Shown one piece after another: positions 13,010 through 20,175 of a stretch of 22,832 nt of DNA; position 1 is the stretch's first letter; every line of letters begins with the position of its first letter. Position numbers and translations under genes: made by a program. The DNA comes from Opitutia bacterium UBA5964. Its GTDB lineage: Bacteria > Verrucomicrobiota > Verrucomicrobiia > Opitutales > Coraliomargaritaceae. The notes under the pieces are model-generated. The model did not search any database. It was not told the origin of the DNA and saw nothing but the letters and a program-made list of their open reading frames with translations. The stretch spans positions 1,200-24,031 of the forward strand of contig DJBY01000124.1 of assembly GCA_002430605.1 (NCBI GenBank). The letters are read 5' to 3'.

Positions 13010-14920
13010 ATGACTCATATTGAATCTGAACTCACCCAGTTAGAGCGTATCCCCACTCAGATCTACAGCAGTGCTGATGCAGCATGCCAGACAGTTGCAG
13101 ACGCCATCACCAATCTGATCAATGCGCGCAATGCGGCGAATAAGCCGACGGTGCTCGGACTAGCAACTGGCTCGACGCCGGTGCGCCTCTATCGCGAACT
13201 GATTCGCCGCCACAAAGAAGAAGGCCTGTCGTTCGCAAACGTCATCACTTTCAATCTGGATGAATACTACGGCCTCGCTGGCGACCACCCAGAGAGCTAC
13301 CGCAAGTTCATGCAGGACCAGCTCTTTGATCACGTGGATCTCAAGCCGGAGAACACCAACGTGCCGGATGGACTAGTCGAGAGCGAAGCGGTCTTCCTGT
13401 CCTGCAAGGCCTACGAAGACGCCATCGCAGCAGCCGGCGGCATCGACATTCAAATTCTCGGCATCGGCCGCACCGGTCACATCGGTTTCAATGAGCCCGG
13501 CTCCGGCCCAGAGACACTGACACGTCTGGTCACACTAGATAGCCTCACTCGCCGCGACGCCGCACGCGACTTCCTCGGCGAAGCAAATGTGCCACGTCAC
13601 GCGATCACCATGGGGGTCGGCACGATTCTCGCCGTGCACAAAATATTCCTGCTGGGATGGGGCGAAGGTAAAGCCTCGATCATGGCGAAAACTGTGGAAG
13701 GTGGGCAAACGGACACGATCCCAGCGACCTTCCTACAAGAGCATCCAGATTGCACCTTCTGCATCGACCAATCCGCGGCGAGCCACTTGACACGCCAACG
13801 CCACCCCTGGTTGGTCGGTCGCATCAACTGGACCGAAGAAACAACACGTAAGGCCGTGCTTTGGCTTGCTCAGAAAACAGGCAAGGCACTGCTCAAACTC
13901 GTCGATGAGGATTACACCGAAAACGGCATGTCCGACCTATTGATCGAGCAAGGTTCCGCCTACCAGTTAAACATCAATCTATTCAACATCACCCAGCACA
14001 CGATTACAGGCTGGCCCGGCGGCAAGCCAAACGCGGACGACTCCTACCGTCCGGAACGCGCAACGCCATTCCCTAAGCGCTCATTAGTCCTCAGCCCTGA
14101 GCCACTCGACGATGTCTATTGCCTCGGCGGCACCATCAATCGCCTCAAGCAACACGGTAATGATGTGACCATCGCTTACCAGACTTCAGGCAATCTCGCA
14201 GTGCCCGATTCAGAAGTCCAGGCTTCCATCGAACTAATGATCGAGCTAGGCCAAGACCGTGCCGGTGAGTCTGACCTCAGCTATGCAAAAACAGTCGAAA
14301 CTCAGCTCCTAGAAAAAGGCACCTTCGGCGCAGATACAGCCGAGATCCGCCACCTGAAGGGGCTGATTCGCCGCAGTGAAGCACGCTCTTCTGCCCGCAC
14401 GCTCGGCATCGAAACTGCAAAACTCAAATTCCTCGATCTGCCCTTTTACGAAAATGGCCGCTATCGTCGATTCGTTGCAACCGAGGCTGACGTAACGAAA
14501 ATGTGCGAATTGCTCGAAAGCGTGAAGCCGCATCAGATCTTTGCGACTGGATATGGCCACGATCCACTTTCCGTGCCAGCGTTAAGTTTTGAGGTCTTGC
14601 GCGCCGCACTCGAACAATGCGCCGATTCCGAGTGGTTCAAAGACTGCAACATCTGGCTCTACAAAGGCCCAGCGGATGAGTGGGAAGCCAATGAAATCGA
14701 CATGGCCGTGCCACTTTCACCGGACGAGTTCGAGAACAAGATCCAAGGCATCTACCAGCACCAAACTCAACGTAATCAGAGCCCAAGCCCAGTCAGCAAG
14801 AAGAGCAGTAATACATGGGACCTCGCTCGCGAGATCAACCGGGGCACTGCTGAGATTTACGATGCACTCGGGCTTGCTGAATACGAAGCGATCGAATGCT
14901 TCAAACGCTTTACCAAATAA
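13010..14920 (+). CDS. Glucosamine-6-phosphate deaminase-like (NagB) protein fused to a degenerate PIG-L-like domain
   Basis: This two-domain protein has 636 residues. Residues about 15-290 are NagB-like: GLATGSTP (50-57), FNLDEYY with Asp84 (catalytic base, Asp72 of E. coli NagB), and GIGRTGHIGFNEPGS with His157 and Glu162. The position equivalent to E. coli Asp141 is Thr155. Residues about 355-636 resemble the PIG-L/LmbE deacetylase fold, but the usual HPDD zinc motif reads E-P-L-D-D (364-368). The first zinc ligand His is Glu and the catalytic Asp is Leu, so this half is probably inactive as a deacetylase. NagB converts GlcN-6-P to Fru-6-P and ammonia; similar fusions occur in Bacteroidetes. 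It is first in the operon, with the kinase ATG four bases after its stop. It may be a deaminase/isomerase for a related amino sugar phosphate. Confidence 0.88.
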   Translation: MTHIESELTQLERIPTQIYSSADAACQTVADAITNLINARNAANKPTVLGLATGSTPVRLYRELIRRHKEEGLSFANVITFNLDEYYGLAGDHPESYRKFMQDQLFDHVDLKPENTNVPDGLVESEAVFLSCKAYEDAIAAAGGIDIQILGIGRTGHIGFNEPGSGPETLTRLVTLDSLTRRDAARDFLGEANVPRHAITMGVGTILAVHKIFLLGWGEGKASIMAKTVEGGQTDTIPATFLQEHPDCTFCIDQSAASHLTRQRHPWLVGRINWTEETTRKAVLWLAQKTGKALLKLVDEDYTENGMSDLLIEQGSAYQLNINLFNITQHTITGWPGGKPNADDSYRPERATPFPKRSLVLSPEPLDDVYCLGGTINRLKQHGNDVTIAYQTSGNLAVPDSEVQASIELMIELGQDRAGESDLSYAKTVETQLLEKGTFGADTAEIRHLKGLIRRSEARSSARTLGIETAKLKFLDLPFYENGRYRRFVATEADVTKMCELLESVKPHQIFATGYGHDPLSVPALSFEVLRAALEQCADSEWFKDCNIWLYKGPADEWEANEIDMAVPLSPDEFENKIQGIYQHQTQRNQSPSPVSKKSSNTWDLAREINRGTAEIYDALGLAEYEAIECFKRFTK

Positions 14921-14924
14921 ACAC

Positions 14925-16316
14925 ATGATTCATATAGCCCCCCGCTGTAAGCCACCGCTCGATCCGGAATTCATCCCGGCGGCGCTTTGGAATCGTGAAT
15001 ATCTTAAGCTTGCGGCTGACGCGTCAAACAGCCGTAAAGTTCGTATAGCGATTGATCGCCCTGAAGGCAGCACATGGATCTACAACACCACGCTGCTCCC
15101 TGAGTCGCCCGAAGCATCAACAGATACCTTAAAATACTGCGAACGCACAGTTAAGTTCCTGCTTTGGGCATGGGGTGGATCACGCTTGCGCATCAGCAAT
15201 GCCCCCGACGTCGTGGCGCAGCTGCAAGCCGTTTACTCAGCCGATGGCGCACGTAGCTTCGACTATGAGTTCATGGGTAAGAAGTGCTTTGATCAAGCCT
15301 TCTCAATTGAGAATGCGGACGCTGCAGACCTGAAGGAAGTGCTTCCTCCAGCCACAGGCGGCGTCGGCTCGCTCAAGGGTAATCGCCTCGGCTTCGACCT
15401 TGGTGGTAGTGACCGTAAGTGCGCCGCAATGATTGACGGCGAGGTCGTCTTCTCCGAAGAGATCAAATGGAGCCCTTATTTCGAGAGTGATCCAGCCTAC
15501 CACCGTGCAGGCATTGAGGATAGCCTTAAGCGTGCCGCGGCGCACCTTCCGAGCGTTGATGCGATCGGTGGCAGTGCGGCTGGCATCTATATTTACAACG
15601 AACCACGCGTCGGCTCTCTCTATCGCGGCATCAGCCCGGATGATTTCCAAAAATCAATTCGCAATCTCTTCCACGAGTTAAAAACCGAGTGGAATGACAT
15701 TCCTTTTGAAATCGCAAATGACGGCGACGTCACGGCGATGGCCGGTGCGATGGCAATTGATGACAGCGCCGTGCTGGGTGTTTCGATGGGGACAAGTCTT
15801 GCTGGGGGCTACATCAATCCAAACGGTTCCGTCACTGGTTGGATTAACGAGCTGGCCTTCGTGCCGGTGGATTACCGCGAAGGTGTCGCGACGGATGAAT
15901 GGAGCGGCGACGCCGGTTGTGGCGTGCAATATTTTTCACAACAAGCTGTTGCCCGCTTACTGCCACTTTCCGGCATCGCAGTCAGCGAAGGCCTTGGCCT
16001 TCCTGAAAAGCTCGAAGTCGTGCAAGAAATGATGGCGCAAGGCGATGAGCGCGCCGCAGCGATCTATCGGACGATTGGCACTTACTTCGGCTACACGATC
16101 GCGCACTTTGCTGAGTTTTATGAATTCCGCCACCTGCTATTCCTTGGACGCGTCAGCTCCGGTCAAGGTGGCGAAATCATTATGGAAGAAGCCCGCCGCG
16201 TGCTGGATTTAGAGTTCCCCGAACTGTCCAAGACCGTCGCCTTTCAAACGCCCGACGAGAAAACAAAGCGCCATGGCCAAGCAATCGCTGCCGCCACGCT
16301 GCCGAAACTCGACTAA
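14925..16316 (+). CDS. ROK-type sugar kinase with an N-terminal extension
   Basis: The frame is open far upstream inside the previous gene. I choose the ATG at 14925, four bases after the NagB fusion stop, because upstream residues are a shadow of that gene. The 463-residue protein has about 150 N-terminal residues of unclear function. A ROK/actin-fold kinase follows: LGFDLGGSDRK (155-165, phosphate-1), ANDGD (Asp266 as likely catalytic base), and GVSMGTSLAGG (285-295, phosphate-2). The usual ROK zinc motif CxCGxxGC is reduced to SGDAGCGVQYFS. It most likely phosphorylates a sugar or amino sugar for the NagB-like enzyme. Its length exceeds typical ROK kinases (about 300). A regulatory or non-kinase role is possible, but the phosphate-binding motifs look intact. 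Confidence 0.8.
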   Translation: MIHIAPRCKPPLDPEFIPAALWNREYLKLAADASNSRKVRIAIDRPEGSTWIYNTTLLPESPEASTDTLKYCERTVKFLLWAWGGSRLRISNAPDVVAQLQAVYSADGARSFDYEFMGKKCFDQAFSIENADAADLKEVLPPATGGVGSLKGNRLGFDLGGSDRKCAAMIDGEVVFSEEIKWSPYFESDPAYHRAGIEDSLKRAAAHLPSVDAIGGSAAGIYIYNEPRVGSLYRGISPDDFQKSIRNLFHELKTEWNDIPFEIANDGDVTAMAGAMAIDDSAVLGVSMGTSLAGGYINPNGSVTGWINELAFVPVDYREGVATDEWSGDAGCGVQYFSQQAVARLLPLSGIAVSEGLGLPEKLEVVQEMMAQGDERAAAIYRTIGTYFGYTIAHFAEFYEFRHLLFLGRVSSGQGGEIIMEEARRVLDLEFPELSKTVAFQTPDEKTKRHGQAIAAATLPKLD

Positions 16317-16337
16317 TCTCCCCATCCCTTAAAACAG

Positions 16338-17195
16338 ATGACAGATATGAACGAACAGTTCTCTCAAGACGGCTCAGACCTATACATCCCGGACGGGCAA
16401 AGCACAGCACTACATCGCACCACTCACCTCGGCGTGGGAGCACATCAGGACGACCTTGAATTCATGGCGATGCACGGCATTCTCGAATGCTACGAAAATG
16501 GTGACAAGTGGTTTGGTGGCGTGACCTGCAGCAACGGCGCAGGCAGTGCGCGCACCGGTGATTTCGCCAACGTCACCGACGAAGCAATGCAAGCGATCCG
16601 TGCCGAAGAGCAGCGTGAGGCCTCACGCGTCGGCCAGTTCAGCTTCATGGCACAGCTGCACTTACCGAGCTCCAGTATTAAAGATCCGTCGAACGACGAC
16701 TTAAAAAACGATCTGGTTAAGATCCTTACTGAAGCTCAGCCCGAAATCGTTTACACGCACAACTTGGCCGACAAGCACAGCACGCACATCGCAGTGGCTT
16801 CGTCACTGATCAAAGCGATTCGCCGTTTACCCAAAGAGCAACGCCCGAGCAAGTTGATCGGCTGCGAAGTATGGCGCGATCTAGACTGGATGCCGGACAA
16901 CAAGAAGATCGTTATGGATCTGAGTTCGCGCCCTGAGCTTGCAACACAATTGAACGGCCTGTTCGTCTCACAAATCAGCGGCGGCAAACGCTACGACCTC
17001 GCAGTCGAAGGTCGCCGCCGTGCGAACGCCACATTCTTCGACAGCCATTCGGTGGACGACTCGCAGAGCGTGGCCTTCGGCATCGATCTGACTCCACTCA
17101 TCGAAGATGATAACCTCTCACCGGAAGCTTACATTCTAAGCTTCATTGCTGAATTTCAGCAGGATGTTAAGAATCAGGTGAGCAATTTCTTCTAA
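16338..17195 (+). CDS. PIG-L family N-acetyl sugar deacetylase (LmbE-like)
   Basis: This 285-residue protein has the intact PIG-L zinc motif GAHQDDLEF: His36, Asp38 (general base position) and Asp39. A second metal segment THNLADKHSTHIAV has His147 and His150 as candidate third ligands. PIG-L enzymes remove acetyl from GlcNAc-type groups, as in BshB, MshB and GPI synthesis. No signal peptide is present, so it acts in the cytoplasm. It lies 21 bp after the kinase and 8 bp before the first oxidoreductase. It probably supplies the free amine that a NagB-type enzyme needs, doing the chemistry the degenerate domain of the fusion protein seems unable to do. It could use the free sugar, the phosphate or an oxidised form. 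A second Met (16347) is an alternative start. Confidence 0.88.
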   Translation: MTDMNEQFSQDGSDLYIPDGQSTALHRTTHLGVGAHQDDLEFMAMHGILECYENGDKWFGGVTCSNGAGSARTGDFANVTDEAMQAIRAEEQREASRVGQFSFMAQLHLPSSSIKDPSNDDLKNDLVKILTEAQPEIVYTHNLADKHSTHIAVASSLIKAIRRLPKEQRPSKLIGCEVWRDLDWMPDNKKIVMDLSSRPELATQLNGLFVSQISGGKRYDLAVEGRRRANATFFDSHSVDDSQSVAFGIDLTPLIEDDNLSPEAYILSFIAEFQQDVKNQVSNFF

Positions 17196-17203
17196 ACAGG
17201 ATT

Positions 17204-18226
17204 ATGAAAATTGCTATTGTTGGTTTCGGATTCATGGGCGAGATGCACGCCCAAGTCTATCAAGCACTGCCAGGGGTTGAACTGGCTGCGCTTGTTGATA
17301 TCAACATCACTGGCGCGAAAGAGAAACTCGCATCGCTGGGCTTTAACATCCCTGTCTATGCAACACTCTGTGAGTTACTCGCTGAGTGCGACGTACAAGC
17401 CATCGACATTTGCAGCCCCACCGGCCAGCACATCGAGCTCGCAGTAGAAGCAGCCGCAGCTGGCAAACATCTGTTCATCGAGAAACCACTGGCATTCGAT
17501 ACGGATGGTTGCGCGCAAATCGAATCAGCGATTCAGAAAGCTGGTGTGTTTGCTCAGGTCGGACATTGCATACGCTTCTGGCCGGAATACATGGCGCTCC
17601 AACGCACCATCGAATCCGGCGAAATCGGCGCATTGAAATCGCTCTCACTGACACGTCGCTCCGCACGTCCCGGTAGTGGCAATCCGCAACACTGGGTAAA
17701 TAACGAAACGCTCAGTGGTGGTGCCGCGTTTGATATGCACGTGCACGACACCGACTTTGTGCTGCACCTCTTCGGGTTGCCCAAATCAGTATTTTCAAGC
17801 ACCACCCAAGGCATGTCGGGCCCCGACCATATCTTCACTCATTATAAGTATGACGATGTCGTCGTGCAGGCCGAAGGTGGCTGGGACTATCCACAGAACT
17901 ATCGATTTTGCATGGCATTTGAGGCGGTCTTTGCAGACGGCGTGCTCGCCTATAATTCAAATGCCGACGTGACGTTGGTCCTCACTCGCAAGGATAAGGA
18001 AACAGAAGTCGTCCGCGTCGAGCAACCCGGCCCGAAAGAATCAGGCACCAGCAGCGGCAACATTTCTGCACTCGGCGGCTATTTTAATGAGTTGGAATAT
18101 TTCACCAACTGCCTCAAAGCAAACAAGGCACCGAAGATCGCAACCATCGCTCAGGCGAGTGATACCATTCGCGTCTTATGCGCTGAACTTGAATCCGCTC
18201 GCTCCGGCAACTTCAACGCTCTTTAA
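17204..18226 (+). CDS. Gfo/Idh/MocA family NAD(P)-dependent sugar oxidoreductase, copy 1
   Basis: This 340-residue protein has an N-terminal Rossmann fold starting with VGFGFMGEMHA and the catalytic EKP motif (Glu93-Lys94-Pro95). The C-terminal alpha/beta domain has SGGAAFDMHVHDTDF, where Asp177 and His181 are the family's usual active-site pair. Members oxidise or reduce a hydroxyl or keto group on sugars, sugar acids, inositols or sugar derivatives. It has no signal peptide and is cytoplasmic. It is eight bases after the PIG-L gene and 23 bases before a close paralogue, so both probably act on the same or successive intermediates. The substrate is not deducible; a modified amino sugar is suggested by the operon. 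Confidence 0.92.
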   Translation: MKIAIVGFGFMGEMHAQVYQALPGVELAALVDINITGAKEKLASLGFNIPVYATLCELLAECDVQAIDICSPTGQHIELAVEAAAAGKHLFIEKPLAFDTDGCAQIESAIQKAGVFAQVGHCIRFWPEYMALQRTIESGEIGALKSLSLTRRSARPGSGNPQHWVNNETLSGGAAFDMHVHDTDFVLHLFGLPKSVFSSTTQGMSGPDHIFTHYKYDDVVVQAEGGWDYPQNYRFCMAFEAVFADGVLAYNSNADVTLVLTRKDKETEVVRVEQPGPKESGTSSGNISALGGYFNELEYFTNCLKANKAPKIATIAQASDTIRVLCAELESARSGNFNAL

Positions 18227-18249
18227 TACCCCCAAAACACACATCTATT

Positions 18250-19269
18250 ATGAAAGTAGCAATCATTGGACTCGGATTTATGGGCGGCATGCACGCTCAA
18301 ATCTACTCTGCCCTGCCCGGCGTTGACCTCGTCGCAGTTGCCGACCTAAACGCCGAAAGCACCAACACGAAAGTAGCCAAAATGGGGCTTTCCGCTCAAG
18401 TTTTTCCCGACCTGAAGACACTGCTCACCAACATCGAAGTTGATGTCATCGACATCTGCGTGCCGACCGACAAGCACGCAGAGCTAGCGATCACCGCAGC
18501 AGAAGCCGGCAAGCATCTGTTCATCGAAAAGCCGCTCTCTCTGACGCTTACAAATTGCGAACTGATCCAAGCGGCAATCAGCAAGGCAGGCGTCTTCGCC
18601 CAAGTTGGCCAATGCATACGCTTCTGGCCAGAATACGTCGCACTGAAGGAGTTCATCGATTCTGGTAAGGGTGGCGCGCTCAAGAGCCTATCGCTACAAC
18701 GCCGTGCGTCACGCCCGTCTTACAGCCAAGACGACTGGCTCAATGACGAAGTCCGCTCTGGCGGCGCAGCATGCGATCTGCATGTGCACGACACCGACTT
18801 CATCATCCACCTCTTCGGCTTGCCAAAGTCTGTCAATTCGCAAGCAACACGTGGCCGCTCCGGTCTGGATCACATTTTTACCAGTTATCAATATGATGAC
18901 GTCGTAGTGCACGCTGAAGGTGGTTGGGACTATCCTCAGCATTACGGTTTCTGCATGGCCTTCGAAGCGGTCTTCGAGCATGCCAGCCTCACGTTTAACT
19001 CCGCTTCCGGTGCGCCACTCACACTGACTCTCAACGATCAACCATCCACTGAGATGGCGGTTGTGCAGCCCGGCCCCAAGGAATCCACCACTGGTGAAGG
19101 GAACATCTCCTCACTCGGCGGTTATTTCAACGAGCTCGAATATTTCACTAACTGCGTCAAAGCCAACAAAGCACCTGAGATCGCAACTGTCGCTCAAGCA
19201 ACAGACAGCATCCGCGTCTTACTCGCCGAACTTCAGTCAGTTCAGTCTGGCACAGTAGTCTCTCTTTAA
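18250..19269 (+). CDS. Gfo/Idh/MocA family NAD(P)-dependent sugar oxidoreductase, copy 2
   Basis: This 339-residue tandem paralogue of the preceding gene is well over half identical by eye. Long shared stretches include AGVFAQVG.CIRFWPEY, the EKP motif (93-95), GGYFNELEYFTNC and the C-terminal helix. Its active-site segment is SGGAACDLHVHDTDF (Asp176, His180). Differences concentrate near residues 34-60 and 155-170, the latter beside the substrate pocket. The two may have diverged to oxidise and then re-reduce an intermediate, or to handle two epimers. No Shine-Dalgarno sequence is visible. Confidence 0.92.
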   Translation: MKVAIIGLGFMGGMHAQIYSALPGVDLVAVADLNAESTNTKVAKMGLSAQVFPDLKTLLTNIEVDVIDICVPTDKHAELAITAAEAGKHLFIEKPLSLTLTNCELIQAAISKAGVFAQVGQCIRFWPEYVALKEFIDSGKGGALKSLSLQRRASRPSYSQDDWLNDEVRSGGAACDLHVHDTDFIIHLFGLPKSVNSQATRGRSGLDHIFTSYQYDDVVVHAEGGWDYPQHYGFCMAFEAVFEHASLTFNSASGAPLTLTLNDQPSTEMAVVQPGPKESTTGEGNISSLGGYFNELEYFTNCVKANKAPEIATVAQATDSIRVLLAELQSVQSGTVVSL

Positions 19270-19295
19270 TTCTTAATCAGCCACACGTACAAAAT

Positions 19296-20144
19296 ATGAA
19301 AAAAGCAATCAGCACATGGTCCTTCTACGGCGACTGGGATCTTAAACAAAAAATGATTATGGCTCGTGACGCGGGCTTTAGCGGATTTGAGCCGGAATTC
19401 ACAGAAGACGGCGACCTCGCACTCGATGGCGATGTTGCTTCTTGGAAAAAAGTTCGCGCACTCGCAGAGGAAGTCGGTATCGAACTGAGCGGTTTAGCCA
19501 CAGGTCTTTACTGGGGTGCCAACGGAGCCAGCGACGATGCAGCGACACGCGCAAAAGCAGCTCACATTCTTGAGCAACAAATCCGCTGCGCCGAAGCAAT
19601 CGGCGTAGACGCCATCCTTGTCGTGCCCGCAGCTGTTGGAGTAGACTTTATCCCTGACTGCGAAGTCGTCCCTTACGATATCGCTTACCAACGCGCCACA
19701 GAACTCATCAAGAATGCGCTACCGATTGCCCGCGAAGCAGGCGTCACCATCGCAGTGGAAAATGTTTGGAACAAGTTTCTACTCAGCCCACTTGAGATGA
19801 AGGCGTTCCTAGAACAGTTCGACGACGAACACGTCGCCCTCTACTTCGATGCGGGTAACGTTCTAGCAACTGGATATCCCGAGCACTGGATCAAGATTCT
19901 GGGCAAACACATCAAGCGCGTGCACATCAAGGACTACCGCCGCAACGTCGGCAGCGCAGATGGATTCGTCGATCTGCTATCCGGTGATATCAACTGGGAC
20001 AAAGTCGTCACAGCCCTCAAAGAAGTTGGCTACGAAGGTTGGGTCGGCGCAGAAATGATTCCACCGGTTCCCTTTTACAAGCATGCGCCGGAAGTGTTGA
20101 TTGAGAACACCAGCCGCGCGATGGACGCCATCTTCAAACTTTAA
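19296..20144 (+). CDS. TIM-barrel sugar (phosphate) isomerase/epimerase, AP-endonuclease-2 superfamily
   Basis: This 282-residue protein of the xylose-isomerase-like TIM-barrel superfamily has the four expected metal ligands: Glu155 (AVENVWNKF), Asp185 (YFDAGN), His210 (RVHIKDYR) and Glu253 (GAEM). Relatives include hydroxypyruvate isomerase, ulose 3-epimerases and inosose dehydratase, so a keto-sugar epimerisation or isomerisation, or a dehydration, is expected. Directly following two Gfo/Idh/MocA genes, it most likely processes a keto-sugar made by them. It is 26 bp after the second oxidoreductase and 31 bp before the symporter. The exact reaction cannot be told from motifs. Confidence 0.88.
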   Translation: MKKAISTWSFYGDWDLKQKMIMARDAGFSGFEPEFTEDGDLALDGDVASWKKVRALAEEVGIELSGLATGLYWGANGASDDAATRAKAAHILEQQIRCAEAIGVDAILVVPAAVGVDFIPDCEVVPYDIAYQRATELIKNALPIAREAGVTIAVENVWNKFLLSPLEMKAFLEQFDDEHVALYFDAGNVLATGYPEHWIKILGKHIKRVHIKDYRRNVGSADGFVDLLSGDINWDKVVTALKEVGYEGWVGAEMIPPVPFYKHAPEVLIENTSRAMDAIFKL

Positions 20145-20175
20145 GAGTCACGCCCCACTCAACCAAACAAACAAT

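Noticed and set aside
14589..14924. Long N-terminal extension of the ROK kinase frame into the NagB fusion gene
   Set aside because: The residues are a frame-shifted shadow of the NagB-PIG-L coding sequence; the ATG at 14925 is the natural start.
20101..20175. 25-residue extension of the second symporter overlapping the epimerase
   Set aside because: Its residues are an out-of-frame shadow of the epimerase end; the ATG at 20176 gives a normal SSS N-terminus.
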